49,235 nucleotides of DNA from a virus: positions 1 through 49,235 of IMG/VR virus record IMGVR_UViG_3300049057_000242, one strand, 5' to 3'. Below, piece by piece: positions 41,903 to 49,228 of this stretch; the stretch's first letter is position 1; every line of letters starts with the position of its first letter. Below the pieces are notes generated by a model. It saw only the letters and a list, made by a program, of their open reading frames with translations, was not told where the DNA came from and searched no databases. The position numbers and the translations under genes are program-made.

Positions 41903-44503
41903 TTAAAAAGGTATATCATTTGTTGCATCGAAATCTTTATTCGGTTTCATTCCGCCCGACCCGCCTTCATTGCTTTGTGGCGGCATGGTCTGTGGAATTG
42001 TAAAGGCTGCCAGATTGGAAAACGTAACCGTTCGTCCGTTAAACGCAACCTTCGCGTTATCGATGGCCCCGTTCCGATGTTTGGCTATAATAATCTTCGC
42101 TACTCCCAAAAGGCTTTGGCCTGTTTCGTCCTCCGTGATGCCATAATATTCTGGACGGTAAAGGAACTGTACGAGATCCGCATCCTGTTCAATTGAGTTG
42201 TGTACAATTATTCCGTTTGCCGTAAAATTATGCACTTCTGGCACCTCAATATCATAAACAAACTCTATTCCACAATTTTCAATTGATTTTATAGGTACGT
42301 AACATAAAGTTTTATTTTTATTAAAAGATGCTTTTGTCCATCCGGAAGATATGTTTTTCATTTTTTCCCATCCTTTTAACATGATGTCATTTTTTCTTTT
42401 ATTCCAAAAACCAATATTCGATACATAATTATCGATACTTGATTTTCCAGAAACAGTTAGGTTAAACCATTTTTTATCCGCTGTATTTTTATGTTCAGAT
42501 ATTCTGGAATAAATTCCTATTTTACTGAACAATATTTGAATACCATTTATTAATTCTCTGCTTGAAGAAGAGTAGCTTATTGTGAGGCTTTTTCTTCCTA
42601 TTTGTTCACGATAATAAGCCGTCCCATCCCCACTAAATAAAGATTTTAAAAACAAGCATGTTTGCTTGTGAGAAGCAAAAAACAATTGATCTGGAACAAA
42701 TTTGTCTTTCGCCCTTTTGTCCCACAAGCCATGTTTTTTAATTAAATCACCTAAAGGAGATGTTTTTCCATGAGTTAAATGGAATGATGGTTTAAAATAT
42801 ACTGTTCTACTGCTTGATTTTGGGCGAATAGTATCTTTAAATGATGGGCGTAAATTGCCAACCGCATTAAGTGCATGTTTCATAACTATTTTAGACAAAT
42901 CATCATCAAGAATATTACAAGTATATCTTATTGGTTGTCTTGATATGGCAGATCCGTTTGCAATAAAATGGCCTAAAATACATACTTCTGAATCCATTAA
43001 TGCGGAGTCATGGGTTTGTCCATAATTGAATGGAATGGCTATCTTGTCACCCACCCCTAAGTTTTCTAATTGGGTCCATCCTTTTTCTTCAGAAAGGAAT
43101 TTGTGGTTTCCTGTTGCCTTTATTTCCATTCCATTGATGAGTGTTATCTTAAAAACCTCTCTCTCTCCGGTTAACCATGCTTTAGTTGCTCTCATAGACT
43201 TGTTTTTAGTGTAATCCGTTGCAAGTATATGAAATCTTTTTCGGTGTACCAAATCTTTAATACGAACACGTCTTTTGTCGCTGGTTACGTGTATGATAGT
43301 GTCACCACTTAAACAACCAGAATCCCTTAAATCGGAGAGCATTGGCTCTTTAGTTCCCCCCCTTGTTTCCACAGATCTGGAAAGTTGAGATAATGCTATT
43401 ACTGGTACATCAAACTCTTTAGCAATTGCTTTGAGTCCACCGGAAATTTTACCCACCTCCTCGTTTCGGTTGCCCCCCGTGAATCCTTTTACGGTATGGA
43501 GCTGTAAATAATCCGTTAGTATCAAATCGATCTGATATTTGGTTTTGTATTGCTTTACCCGTAATCTCATGTCCTGGATGGCCAGTGCCGGTGTGTCGTC
43601 AATAATAACATTCCAATTCTTGGCCATGTTTTGAAACGCAGAATATTGATCCATCTCCAAATTATTCAATCCCTCCTTCATTAATTTGTCCAAAGGTATG
43701 CCTGTTTCGATGGACGCTAAACGGTAATATAGTTGCTGCCTGCTCATCTCAAGAGAGAAGAATACCACTCCAAAGCCCATTTTAAGGGCTGTGACGGCAT
43801 ATTTCAACGCAAGGGACGTCTTACCCATCCCCGGCCGTGCCGCAAGGATTATGAGGTCGGTTTTCTGCCAGCCCCCCGTAATAATGTCGAGTAACGTAAG
43901 TCCCGAAGGTATGCCGCTGATTCCTTTGGACGAAAGAAGTTTCTCGTTTCTTTCCCGTAACGATTTGTCCAGATCGACCAACCCAATTGGCATATTGATG
44001 GACCTGAAGTTGATCAGATTGTCAAGGGACCGCTGTGTATCTGAATGGATATCGAAAACATCTTCCCCCTCGTCATAACCCTTTATGATCATATCATTAC
44101 CTAATCGGATTACTTCTCTTTTCATGAAGCACTGATATATCAGGGCCGTATGTTCCTCGATGTTGGCCGATGATACTACCCGATTTGTCAGGGTGGCTAT
44201 GTAAAAAGGCCCACCCACCGAATCCAATTCTCCTTTCTTTCTCAATTGAGCTGTAGCGGTAATGATATCGACTTTTTTCTTTTGATCAACCAACTCGGTG
44301 ATGGCGGAATAAATTTTCTGATGCTCATTTTTGTAAAAACAATCAGGTGAAAGCATGTTGATCACAAAATCACACGATTCTATATCCAACAACATGGCGC
44401 CCAGAACACATTCTTCTGCCTCGATGAATTGGGGAGGCAGCTTACCGCCTATCGTTCCATCAAATAGGCTGATTTTATTTTTCCTTACCGAATCCATTGG
44501 CAT
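41903..44503 (-). CDS. dnaB: DnaB-type replicative helicase precursor containing an intein
   Basis: 866 aa as read; 493 aa after removal of the 373-residue intein (397-769). The extein shows the DnaB layout: N-terminal helical domain (GKLPPQFIEAEECVLGAMLL), linker, and RecA-like motor with Walker A ARPGMGKT (222-229), FSLEMSRQQL (249-258), Walker B-type LILTDYLQL (327-335), KAIAKEFDVPVIALSQLSR (358-376) and, past the intein, SIEQDADLVQFLYRPEYYG. The helicase moves 5' to 3' on the lagging strand. The end of the protein, DATNDIPF, resembles the SSB C-terminal peptide. The start overlaps the upstream loader candidate by 29 bases; ATG 44497 is another option. Splicing is needed for function because the insertion splits the motor near its ATP site. 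Confidence 0.93.
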   Translation of the reverse strand: MPMDSVRKNKISLFDGTIGGKLPPQFIEAEECVLGAMLLDIESCDFVINMLSPDCFYKNEHQKIYSAITELVDQKKKVDIITATAQLRKKGELDSVGGPFYIATLTNRVVSSANIEEHTALIYQCFMKREVIRLGNDMIIKGYDEGEDVFDIHSDTQRSLDNLINFRSINMPIGLVDLDKSLRERNEKLLSSKGISGIPSGLTLLDIITGGWQKTDLIILAARPGMGKTSLALKYAVTALKMGFGVVFFSLEMSRQQLYYRLASIETGIPLDKLMKEGLNNLEMDQYSAFQNMAKNWNVIIDDTPALAIQDMRLRVKQYKTKYQIDLILTDYLQLHTVKGFTGGNRNEEVGKISGGLKAIAKEFDVPVIALSQLSRSVETRGGTKEPMLSDLRDSGCLSGDTIIHVTSDKRRVRIKDLVHRKRFHILATDYTKNKSMRATKAWLTGEREVFKITLINGMEIKATGNHKFLSEEKGWTQLENLGVGDKIAIPFNYGQTHDSALMDSEVCILGHFIANGSAISRQPIRYTCNILDDDLSKIVMKHALNAVGNLRPSFKDTIRPKSSSRTVYFKPSFHLTHGKTSPLGDLIKKHGLWDKRAKDKFVPDQLFFASHKQTCLFLKSLFSGDGTAYYREQIGRKSLTISYSSSSRELINGIQILFSKIGIYSRISEHKNTADKKWFNLTVSGKSSIDNYVSNIGFWNKRKNDIMLKGWEKMKNISSGWTKASFNKNKTLCYVPIKSIENCGIEFVYDIEVPEVHNFTANGIIVHNSIEQDADLVQFLYRPEYYGITEDETGQSLLGVAKIIIAKHRNGAIDNAKVAFNGRTVTFSNLAAFTIPQTMPPQSNEGGSGGMKPNKDFDATNDIPF
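42197..43315 (-). other. DnaB intein with LAGLIDADG endonuclease region
   Basis: Starts with Cys397 (CLSGDTIIHV) after DLRDSG and ends with VHN769 before Ser770 of SIEQDAD: a class 1 intein at the same site as cyanobacterial and Rhodothermus DnaB inteins. The N-terminal splicing block is followed by a block with GNHKFL; the end is VYDIEVPEVHNFTANGIIVHN (two halves, 750-769). Two LAGLIDADG-like helices are present, LGHFIANGSA (510-519) and LKSLFSGDGTAY (619-630). The first lacks the acidic catalytic residue (Asn instead of Asp/Glu). DNA is more A/T-rich than the exteins. Confidence 0.9.
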
Positions 44504-44975
44504 CTGATTGAATTGGATTTGTCGTTACTTGTTTTTTATCCTTATCGAAAAAATTACCACCATAAATGGATGGGGTTGGGTTCTGTGCTATTTTTGGCGT
44601 AAAGGCACCGATCTTGTTTTTATCATTAAACCAATTGGTACGGACCTTCTGCTTCCAAATTACCACCGGTGTTCCTTGGCTATCCCGCCACTGCCCCGTA
44701 ACTTCATCCTTCCCCTGCTCATAATGGTTAAAGGCCCTAACAGCCGCATCCTCCGAATACCCATTGTCCTTGAAAAATATCTTCACTTCTTCCAAGGTTG
44801 GGGGCTGTACTACCTTCTTCTCCTTTTTTCGTGGTAACGAATGGGCCTTCTGGATTGACTCGATAACGACCGCATACAGGGAGGGGTGGGATTTTTTGAA
44901 TTCCTCAATTTGCCATTGCACCATTCGGGGGGTGGCAATATTATCTAATAATTTGTGGGCTTGTTCTTCTGTCAT
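44475..44975 (-). CDS. Primosomal/helicase-loader candidate (166 aa)
   Basis: Residues about 57-115 carry a domain common in phage replication initiators: PTLEEVKIFFKDNGYSEDAA, then FNHYEQG, then W plus GTPVVIWKQKVRTNW, in which a helical unit is followed by WKxKVRxxW. The C-terminal 45 residues are disordered with Asn, Gly and Pro. The gene is directly before dnaB and overlaps it, so a loader or initiator role is plausible. ATG 44975 is preferred over 45014, since it lies 11 bases after the upstream stop. No ATPase motif is seen, so it is not a DnaC-like AAA protein. Confidence 0.7.
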   Translation of the reverse strand: MTEEQAHKLLDNIATPRMVQWQIEEFKKSHPSLYAVVIESIQKAHSLPRKKEKKVVQPPTLEEVKIFFKDNGYSEDAAVRAFNHYEQGKDEVTGQWRDSQGTPVVIWKQKVRTNWFNDKNKIGAFTPKIAQNPTPSIYGGNFFDKDKKQVTTNPIQSDANGFGKEK

Positions 44976-44986
44976 AGTTTTTTTTA

Positions 44987-45823
44987 TTAATCTGTACATC
45001 CTCCAGAATCGCACATTGTAAAATCATCTATACCTGTGAAAATATTATCGAATTTCATTTCGAAAATATCATCGTAAGTTGTTCGATCATCTTGCCAAGT
45101 ATTAAAATTACCTTTCTTTTCTTGTAAGGAAAACCACTCCATTATTTCTGGGCGATCAACGTAATTCAATTTTATTATTTCTTTTGGCTTGTGATGACAA
45201 CCCATACAATTAGAATTTTGAGGGAAAATAAATTCTGGATGATTTTCTTGCCAATATTTTTGAATTTGGTAATGAAAAGTTTTACCCAACGGAAATTGCT
45301 TTATTGAATATTCAATGTCCGATCTATTTTGTCTTTTATGTCCAAAATTATTACATGATATTGGGTAGTCTTTAATTATAGAAACAGGATTTTTACTCAT
45401 TCTTTTTAATCGAGAAAATTCATCCAATCTGATTCCTATATTCATTTTCGTGTGTCCGAATCTAAAATAAACATATTCAAAAATTGGCAATATTTTCATT
45501 TGGGTGGTACAAAATCTTCTCGCCCATGTTGGTAAACATCCTGCTTCATCAATTACCTTATCGAAAGATTTACCTCTAACCCAAATTATTTCCTTTCCCA
45601 ATAATTGTTCCAATTGCATCATAACTTTTAAAGTTAAATCACTCTCGGCTGACGCAATAAAATTACCATTCAATTTGTCTTGCGCATATTTTAAAATAGA
45701 TTTATCTTTAGGTTCAGCCTTAGGATAATCAATGCAAACACAAGCAAATATATTTACATCCGATGGATAATGAATCCCCATATAACTACTGCTTTTACCT
45801 CCAGAAAGTGAGTTTACTATCAT
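44987..45823 (-). CDS. PP-loop (PAPS-reductase/adenine nucleotide alpha hydrolase-like) protein
   Basis: 278 aa. The PP-loop SGGKSS lies at residues 7-12, directly after a first beta strand (MIVNSL), the pattern for enzymes that adenylate or handle sulfur groups, such as PAPS reductase and DndC-type proteins. Cys residues cluster later (CTTQ near 105, CMGCHHKP near 206-213, a final C.SGGC near 270), which may hold a metal cluster or act in sulfur transfer. ATG 45823 is used in place of a TTG at 45835, since it gives a 2-base gap and puts the strand at the very start. No DndB/DndD-like partner is in the window. Possible role: sulfur-based DNA or tRNA modification, unproven. Confidence 0.8.
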   Translation of the reverse strand: MIVNSLSGGKSSSYMGIHYPSDVNIFACVCIDYPKAEPKDKSILKYAQDKLNGNFIASAESDLTLKVMMQLEQLLGKEIIWVRGKSFDKVIDEAGCLPTWARRFCTTQMKILPIFEYVYFRFGHTKMNIGIRLDEFSRLKRMSKNPVSIIKDYPISCNNFGHKRQNRSDIEYSIKQFPLGKTFHYQIQKYWQENHPEFIFPQNSNCMGCHHKPKEIIKLNYVDRPEIMEWFSLQEKKGNFNTWQDDRTTYDDIFEMKFDNIFTGIDDFTMCDSGGCTD

Positions 45824-45825
45824 AG

Positions 45826-46059
45826 TTATTTGCAATTATCACATTCTACAGACACCACACATCCCCCGCAGCAAACACTCATTGTTGGGGCATCGCACCG
45901 AACTCTATCTACTTTCCTCGTATTACCACAATCCACACAGTGTCCCAAACTTAACAGACGAATATTAAGGTAAGACAATATCTTATTGTTGACCGACCAA
46001 TCGGGTGTTATGTGGTGGGCATAGATCAAGAGGGGGAGGGGATTATATTTTTTTATCAT
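45826..46059 (-). CDS. Small Cys-rich zinc-ribbon-like protein (77 aa)
   Basis: The second half holds eight Cys residues: 41, 44, 55, 63, 64, 67, 73 and 76, with CVDCG, CCGGC and CDNC pairs that can bind one or two zinc ions. The first half is neutral and aromatic. Overlaps its neighbour upstream by 4 bases (ATGA). Such small knuckle proteins often bind nucleic acid or modify host transcription; no family recognised. Confidence 0.7.
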   Translation of the reverse strand: MIKKYNPLPLLIYAHHITPDWSVNNKILSYLNIRLLSLGHCVDCGNTRKVDRVRCDAPTMSVCCGGCVVSVECDNCK

Positions 46060-46292
46060 AACTTCACCCCCGCCCTGATCACTCCTTTGGCTCGGTTGTA
46101 CATTTCTCCCATCGTGAGAGCGATGTCGGTTGCGTCACTGGCTCCCACTGTTTCATAGAAGTTGAATGGAGTACCACCCGATTCACACCATACCCATACG
46201 CAAGTTCCTTGTGGCTCAAGGCGTGTTACCTTGCAACCGTAATTGCGGGCCGCTTTAAAGATGTTGACAATTGTTGCTTCAGGCTGTTCCAT
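46056..46292 (-). CDS. Hypothetical protein (78 aa)
   Basis: Small soluble alpha/beta protein with two conserved-looking Cys (residues 31 and 36, TCVWVWCESGG). No family known to me. It overlaps the RecB-like gene by 14 bases and the Cys-rich gene by 4. Confidence 0.65.
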   Translation of the reverse strand: MEQPEATIVNIFKAARNYGCKVTRLEPQGTCVWVWCESGGTPFNFYETVGASDATDIALTMGEMYNRAKGVIRAGVKL

Positions 46293-46917
46293 TTGGTTTG
46301 TTTTTTAAATAAAATTCTTCAATCATTTTCGCAACTTTAATTGTATTCCAATACACATTCTTCAGTCTTGTTTCCGATATATCAACCGGAATGATCAATG
46401 GTTTTTCAACCCTCACATAAAGTTCTTCCCCCTTAAACGGGTTGCCGCCTCTACGAATGAAACATACCTGCCCCACTTTGGGAGTAATGCAATATTGCTG
46501 ACGTAATCCGAGAGTATAAAAACATAGCTGAACATAATCACGTTCGCTGTATTGGTGTTCCTTATCCTTGCCGCCAGTTTTATAATCCATTATTGTATTG
46601 AACCCCGCATCCACCGTATCGATGAATCCTTTGAGATAAAACCCATGTTCGTCATATCGTAATTTTATCTCCTTCTCGAAATGATCAAGGCGCGGTACCT
46701 TTTTGAGAACCGTTTGCTCGAAAGGCGCAAAGCCATCATAATTATTTGTTTCAATGGCCTTACCTACCTTCAAGCCGAATTCCGTAAAAGCATTACCCAA
46801 GAATGGTTCGCCCAAAATGTATTGCTTATAATACGCGTTCTGATCCTTCAAAAATAACTTTATTTGAGAGTCACTCAAATAACTTTCACCATTCTCATCT
46901 TTGCGGGGAAGATTCAT
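46279..46917 (-). CDS. RecB/Cas4-like PD-(D/E)XK exonuclease
   Basis: 212 aa. Nuclease core: Gly97-Phe-Ile-Asp100 (LKGFIDTVD), Asp111-Tyr-Lys113 (IMDYKTGG) and the QxxxY motif (Gln130 to Tyr134, VQLCFYT), which together define the RecB/Cas4 type that acts with recombination systems. The N-terminus (LSDSQIKLFLKDQNAYYK) is the helical start typical of these. Its neighbours, NinB-like and SSB-like genes, suggest a phage recombination or end-processing module. No Cys cluster for an iron-sulfur site is obvious, unlike Cas4. Confidence 0.82.
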   Translation of the reverse strand: MNLPRKDENGESYLSDSQIKLFLKDQNAYYKQYILGEPFLGNAFTEFGLKVGKAIETNNYDGFAPFEQTVLKKVPRLDHFEKEIKLRYDEHGFYLKGFIDTVDAGFNTIMDYKTGGKDKEHQYSERDYVQLCFYTLGLRQQYCITPKVGQVCFIRRGGNPFKGEELYVRVEKPLIIPVDISETRLKNVYWNTIKVAKMIEEFYLKNKPNGTA

Positions 46918-47324
46918 AAATCTAATTTTAAATTTTCACCCGGCATCGGTAAAATAATATGTAACTCATCGGCACAATAGATAATTATTTGATCGATAAA
47001 TTTCATCATTTCAGATTTGGATAGTTCGCTTGTTCCTTTGATTCTCTTAAACACTTCGCCCGTCTTTTCATTTACTTCTTCTTCTAATAAATATTTGAAA
47101 CAAAAAATATCATGCACCCTATCCTTATCCATCCCGATTTCATCTCCGATGATGGTGAACAAAACCCACATAAATTTATTTTGTTGGTTAGTCCGATCCT
47201 TTTTAAGGACGTGAGAAAAATTTTCACCCTTATGGAGGGCAAGGAAGGCCCGAATGGAACCTCCCCATGTTTTAATTTCTCCGTCCTCGTTCATCCGTAT
47301 GCCACCACGGAACTGCTGCATCAT
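46914..47324 (-). CDS. NinB/Orf-like recombination mediator candidate (136 aa)
   Basis: The core KKDRTNQQNKFMWVLFTIIG (about residues 41-60) with a following helix is reminiscent of NinB (lambda Orf), where a basic RxxxQNxxxW element starts the fold; the second part ends in LPMPGENLKLDL. Orf-type proteins bind single-stranded DNA and help strand annealing. The match is by pattern only. The frame starts in an ATGA overlap; ATG 47294 is another option. Context between RecB-like nuclease and SSB-like genes agrees. Confidence 0.6.
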   Translation of the reverse strand: MMQQFRGGIRMNEDGEIKTWGGSIRAFLALHKGENFSHVLKKDRTNQQNKFMWVLFTIIGDEIGMDKDRVHDIFCFKYLLEEEVNEKTGEVFKRIKGTSELSKSEMMKFIDQIIIYCADELHIILPMPGENLKLDL

Positions 47325-47737
47325 ACTCCGCCCTTAATTGTTATGGCAATGGATTCTTTGTCGTATGTACATTCGGCCATAGGTATTTCCTCTCCGTTTT
47401 CGTCCGCAATAATGAGGGAATTGTTTTTATACCGGTTCTTAGCCGCATCCTCGATGGTCTTTTTCTTTTTCTCAAACTCATTCCATTGTGGAATATGTTT
47501 AAAAGAAAATCGCGCTGCACCTTCTTTCACCTGTACTTCCGCCCCGAATGCCTGAAAAGATTTTTCACCATAAGTTTTGGCTTCTTTCATCGCATTCTCC
47601 CCTATCTGTTTGGAGGCTGCTTCCAGAACCTTATTGATCTTTTTAAGTTCGATGTATGCTTTTAGCGCGTCAGTATTTCCTTCTTCCACCTCGGTTACGA
47701 GAGCTGATAGTTCGTCAATTATTTGATCTGATTTCAT
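47321..47737 (-). CDS. Coiled-coil recombination-module protein (138 aa), function unknown
   Basis: Residues 1-50 are helical and acidic; residues 55-85 are beta-like (EKSFQAFGAEVQVKEGAARF); the C-terminus has a strand-rich end (SIAITIKGG). I have an impression of a family that accompanies phage SSB and recombination genes, but no name can be given. A host-nuclease inhibitor is one possibility. It follows the SSB-like gene after a 54-base gap with no hairpin and no full promoter box. Confidence 0.65.
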   Translation of the reverse strand: MKSDQIIDELSALVTEVEEGNTDALKAYIELKKINKVLEAASKQIGENAMKEAKTYGEKSFQAFGAEVQVKEGAARFSFKHIPQWNEFEKKKKTIEDAAKNRYKNNSLIIADENGEEIPMAECTYDKESIAITIKGGV

Positions 47738-47791
47738 ATTAAAGTGTTTGTTTAGGTTACATGGTTTAAAATACTATATATCAATTAGTTA

Positions 47792-48421
47792 TCAAAAAGG
47801 AAGATCATCAACTTCTCCAGCGGCCATATTATTTGCCCCGAAGTTATCCAATGGATTGGCGGTCGTTACCGGTGGTTGTACTTGGGCTGTTGCAGGTGGT
47901 TGTTGAACCTGTGATGCTGCTACTGGAGCTGCCACAGGAGGCGGTGTCGATGCCGGAGCTATCGCTTCAGATGGATGTGGTTTGTGAGCCAGAACCATTG
48001 TTTTATCGTAAATAAATTCAGTGGCCTTCCAACAATCCATAATCTTGATTTTCGGATCTCCTTGTGCTTTGGTACAAACGGAAGCGAAGATCGATTGAAT
48101 CGAAATCAATCGGTTTTGCTCAGGGCTTTTTGCGAATCCTCCCTTACCCCCCTTATTAAATGCTCCACCACCTCCGGAACCTGCCGATGCAACGGGGCGG
48201 ATGATGTAATTTTTGTACTGGCCATTCTCCTTAATCTCGATGGTGAATGTCGCTTCCTTGCCCGCCTCAAACTCGGTACATTTAGGGTTTAAGCTGTTAA
48301 AACTCCATGTTTCTGATGATCCATCAAAAAGGATTTCATGCACGTAGAATGTTTTGTCTTTCCCGAAGGTGCGGGTGTTTTCTTTGACCATTAAGATCTT
48401 TGCTGTTTTTTGCTCTGCCAT
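47792..48421 (-). CDS. SSB-like single-stranded DNA-binding protein
   Basis: 209 aa. Residues 1-80 are beta-rich (AKILMVKENTRTFG, KTFYVHEILF, EATFTIEIKENGQYKNYII), as in an OB fold. Residues 83-100 are a Gly/Lys-rich linker, the middle is helical, and residues 145-200 are a Pro/Ala/Gln-rich disordered tail ending VDDLPF. That acidic-hydrophobic tip is the SSB C-terminal peptide by which partner proteins are recruited. The N-terminus is too divergent for a name without a search. Position in the recombination module supports it. Confidence 0.75.
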   Translation of the reverse strand: MAEQKTAKILMVKENTRTFGKDKTFYVHEILFDGSSETWSFNSLNPKCTEFEAGKEATFTIEIKENGQYKNYIIRPVASAGSGGGGAFNKGGKGGFAKSPEQNRLISIQSIFASVCTKAQGDPKIKIMDCWKATEFIYDKTMVLAHKPHPSEAIAPASTPPPVAAPVAASQVQQPPATAQVQPPVTTANPLDNFGANNMAAGEVDDLPF

Positions 48422-48422
48422 T

Positions 48423-48743
48423 TTACTTGAATTTTAAGTTTTCTTTGATTATACTTACAAGGTAGCGCTCATCCGATACGCCCCCAAGGTTTTTTGTTTG
48501 GGCCTTCAGCCAGTCGTGCGTATTATCATACATCACTATAATGGTTTGTGGGCCATCGATTATGCCGGGATAAATGCTTTTAGGCTCCCTCGGCAGAATA
48601 AGCTCCTTAGAAATAAAATTAAGAATAGTCTCATCCTTTCCTCGGCTTTTCCGCTTCTTCACTATACCGGTAATCTTCAGGTTCAGATCAAGAGGAATAC
48701 GGATCCTCCTAACGATAAAATTATTTTCATTGCTGTTGCTCAT
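48423..48743 (-). CDS. Small DNA-binding protein, possibly two ribbon-helix-helix units (106 aa)
   Basis: Two segments look alike: residues 9-50 (VRRIRIPLDL, helix, helix ending ISKELI) and 65-103 (QTIIVMYDNT, helix, helix ending IIKENL), each strand-helix-helix, the order of the Arc/MetJ fold. Rich in Lys/Arg. Early place in the operon fits a regulator. ATG 48743 is preferred to 48782, which would extend deeper into the gene before it. Not confirmed by a family match. Confidence 0.55.
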   Translation of the reverse strand: MSNSNENNFIVRRIRIPLDLNLKITGIVKKRKSRGKDETILNFISKELILPREPKSIYPGIIDGPQTIIVMYDNTHDWLKAQTKNLGGVSDERYLVSIIKENLKFK

Positions 48744-48978
48744 CTGATACTTCTTCCTCTCCAAAATTATCAAATTTACCATTCACCAGATCCGCATGAA
48801 TGTTGTCGGCTTCCTGGAACTTTTCCCAAGCCTTTTCGGTTATTTCCTGTTCCTCCTGGGGGCCGAACAGTTGCTCCGACTTATGGAAGAAATCTTCCAT
48901 TTGCTGTCTTCTCATGATGAGTGCCTCACAAATAAATTTGAAGGTCTTCTCATCGAGTTTTAAAAAATTTGCTGCCAT
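48727..48978 (-). CDS. Acidic helical protein (83 aa)
   Basis: Product starts MAANFLKLDEKTFKFICEAL and is predicted all-helical with Gln/Glu-rich heptads (EEQEITEKAWEKFQEADNI), then an acidic tail ending DEQQQ. No family recognised. An in-frame extension to 49122 is rejected because it would lie across the coding frame of the membrane gene upstream; ATG 48978 gives a 5-base gap. Confidence 0.68.
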   Translation of the reverse strand: MAANFLKLDEKTFKFICEALIMRRQQMEDFFHKSEQLFGPQEEQEITEKAWEKFQEADNIHADLVNGKFDNFGEEEVSDEQQQ

Positions 48979-48983
48979 AGATT

Positions 48984-49202
48984 TTAGATTTCTTTTCTTG
49001 TAATAAACATTATGATTGTTATTGTGATTGCAATTGCGGGAATCACTACCGCTGCCACATACAATAGCATTATGAATGGAGTAATCAGATAAGCTTCGGT
49101 CCACACTGCATCTGCAGGGCAATTATCACCTATAAATTTACACCAGAATAAATAAATGAAAACAGCAATAAGTATCGCTGCCGATATAAGAATTTTTTTC
49201 AT
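48984..49202 (-). CDS. Two-helix membrane protein, first gene of the leftward operon (72 aa)
   Basis: Two membrane helices (about residues 4-21 ILISAAILIAVFIYLFW and 41-66 ITPFIMLLYVAAVVIPAIAI) joined by a short loop with Cys28; the C-terminus is basic. The 26-base leader carries the likely promoter box at the window edge. As first gene of the operon it may be an early function such as superinfection exclusion; this is inference. Confidence 0.75.
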   Translation of the reverse strand: MKKILISAAILIAVFIYLFWCKFIGDNCPADAVWTEAYLITPFIMLLYVAAVVIPAIAITITIIMFITRKEI

Positions 49203-49228
49203 GGAATAAGTTATTAATTAAGGTGAGA

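Noticed and set aside
44987-45823. DndC of a phosphorothioation system
   Set aside because: The PP-loop fits, but no DndB, DndD, DndE or IscS-like partner is present, so only the broad family is claimed.
48979-49122. N-terminal extension of the 83-aa protein (would give 131 aa)
   Set aside because: The extension is a reading of the membrane gene in another frame; its His/Asn/Ser/Cys-rich composition is not protein-like, and ATG 48978 fits the operon spacing.
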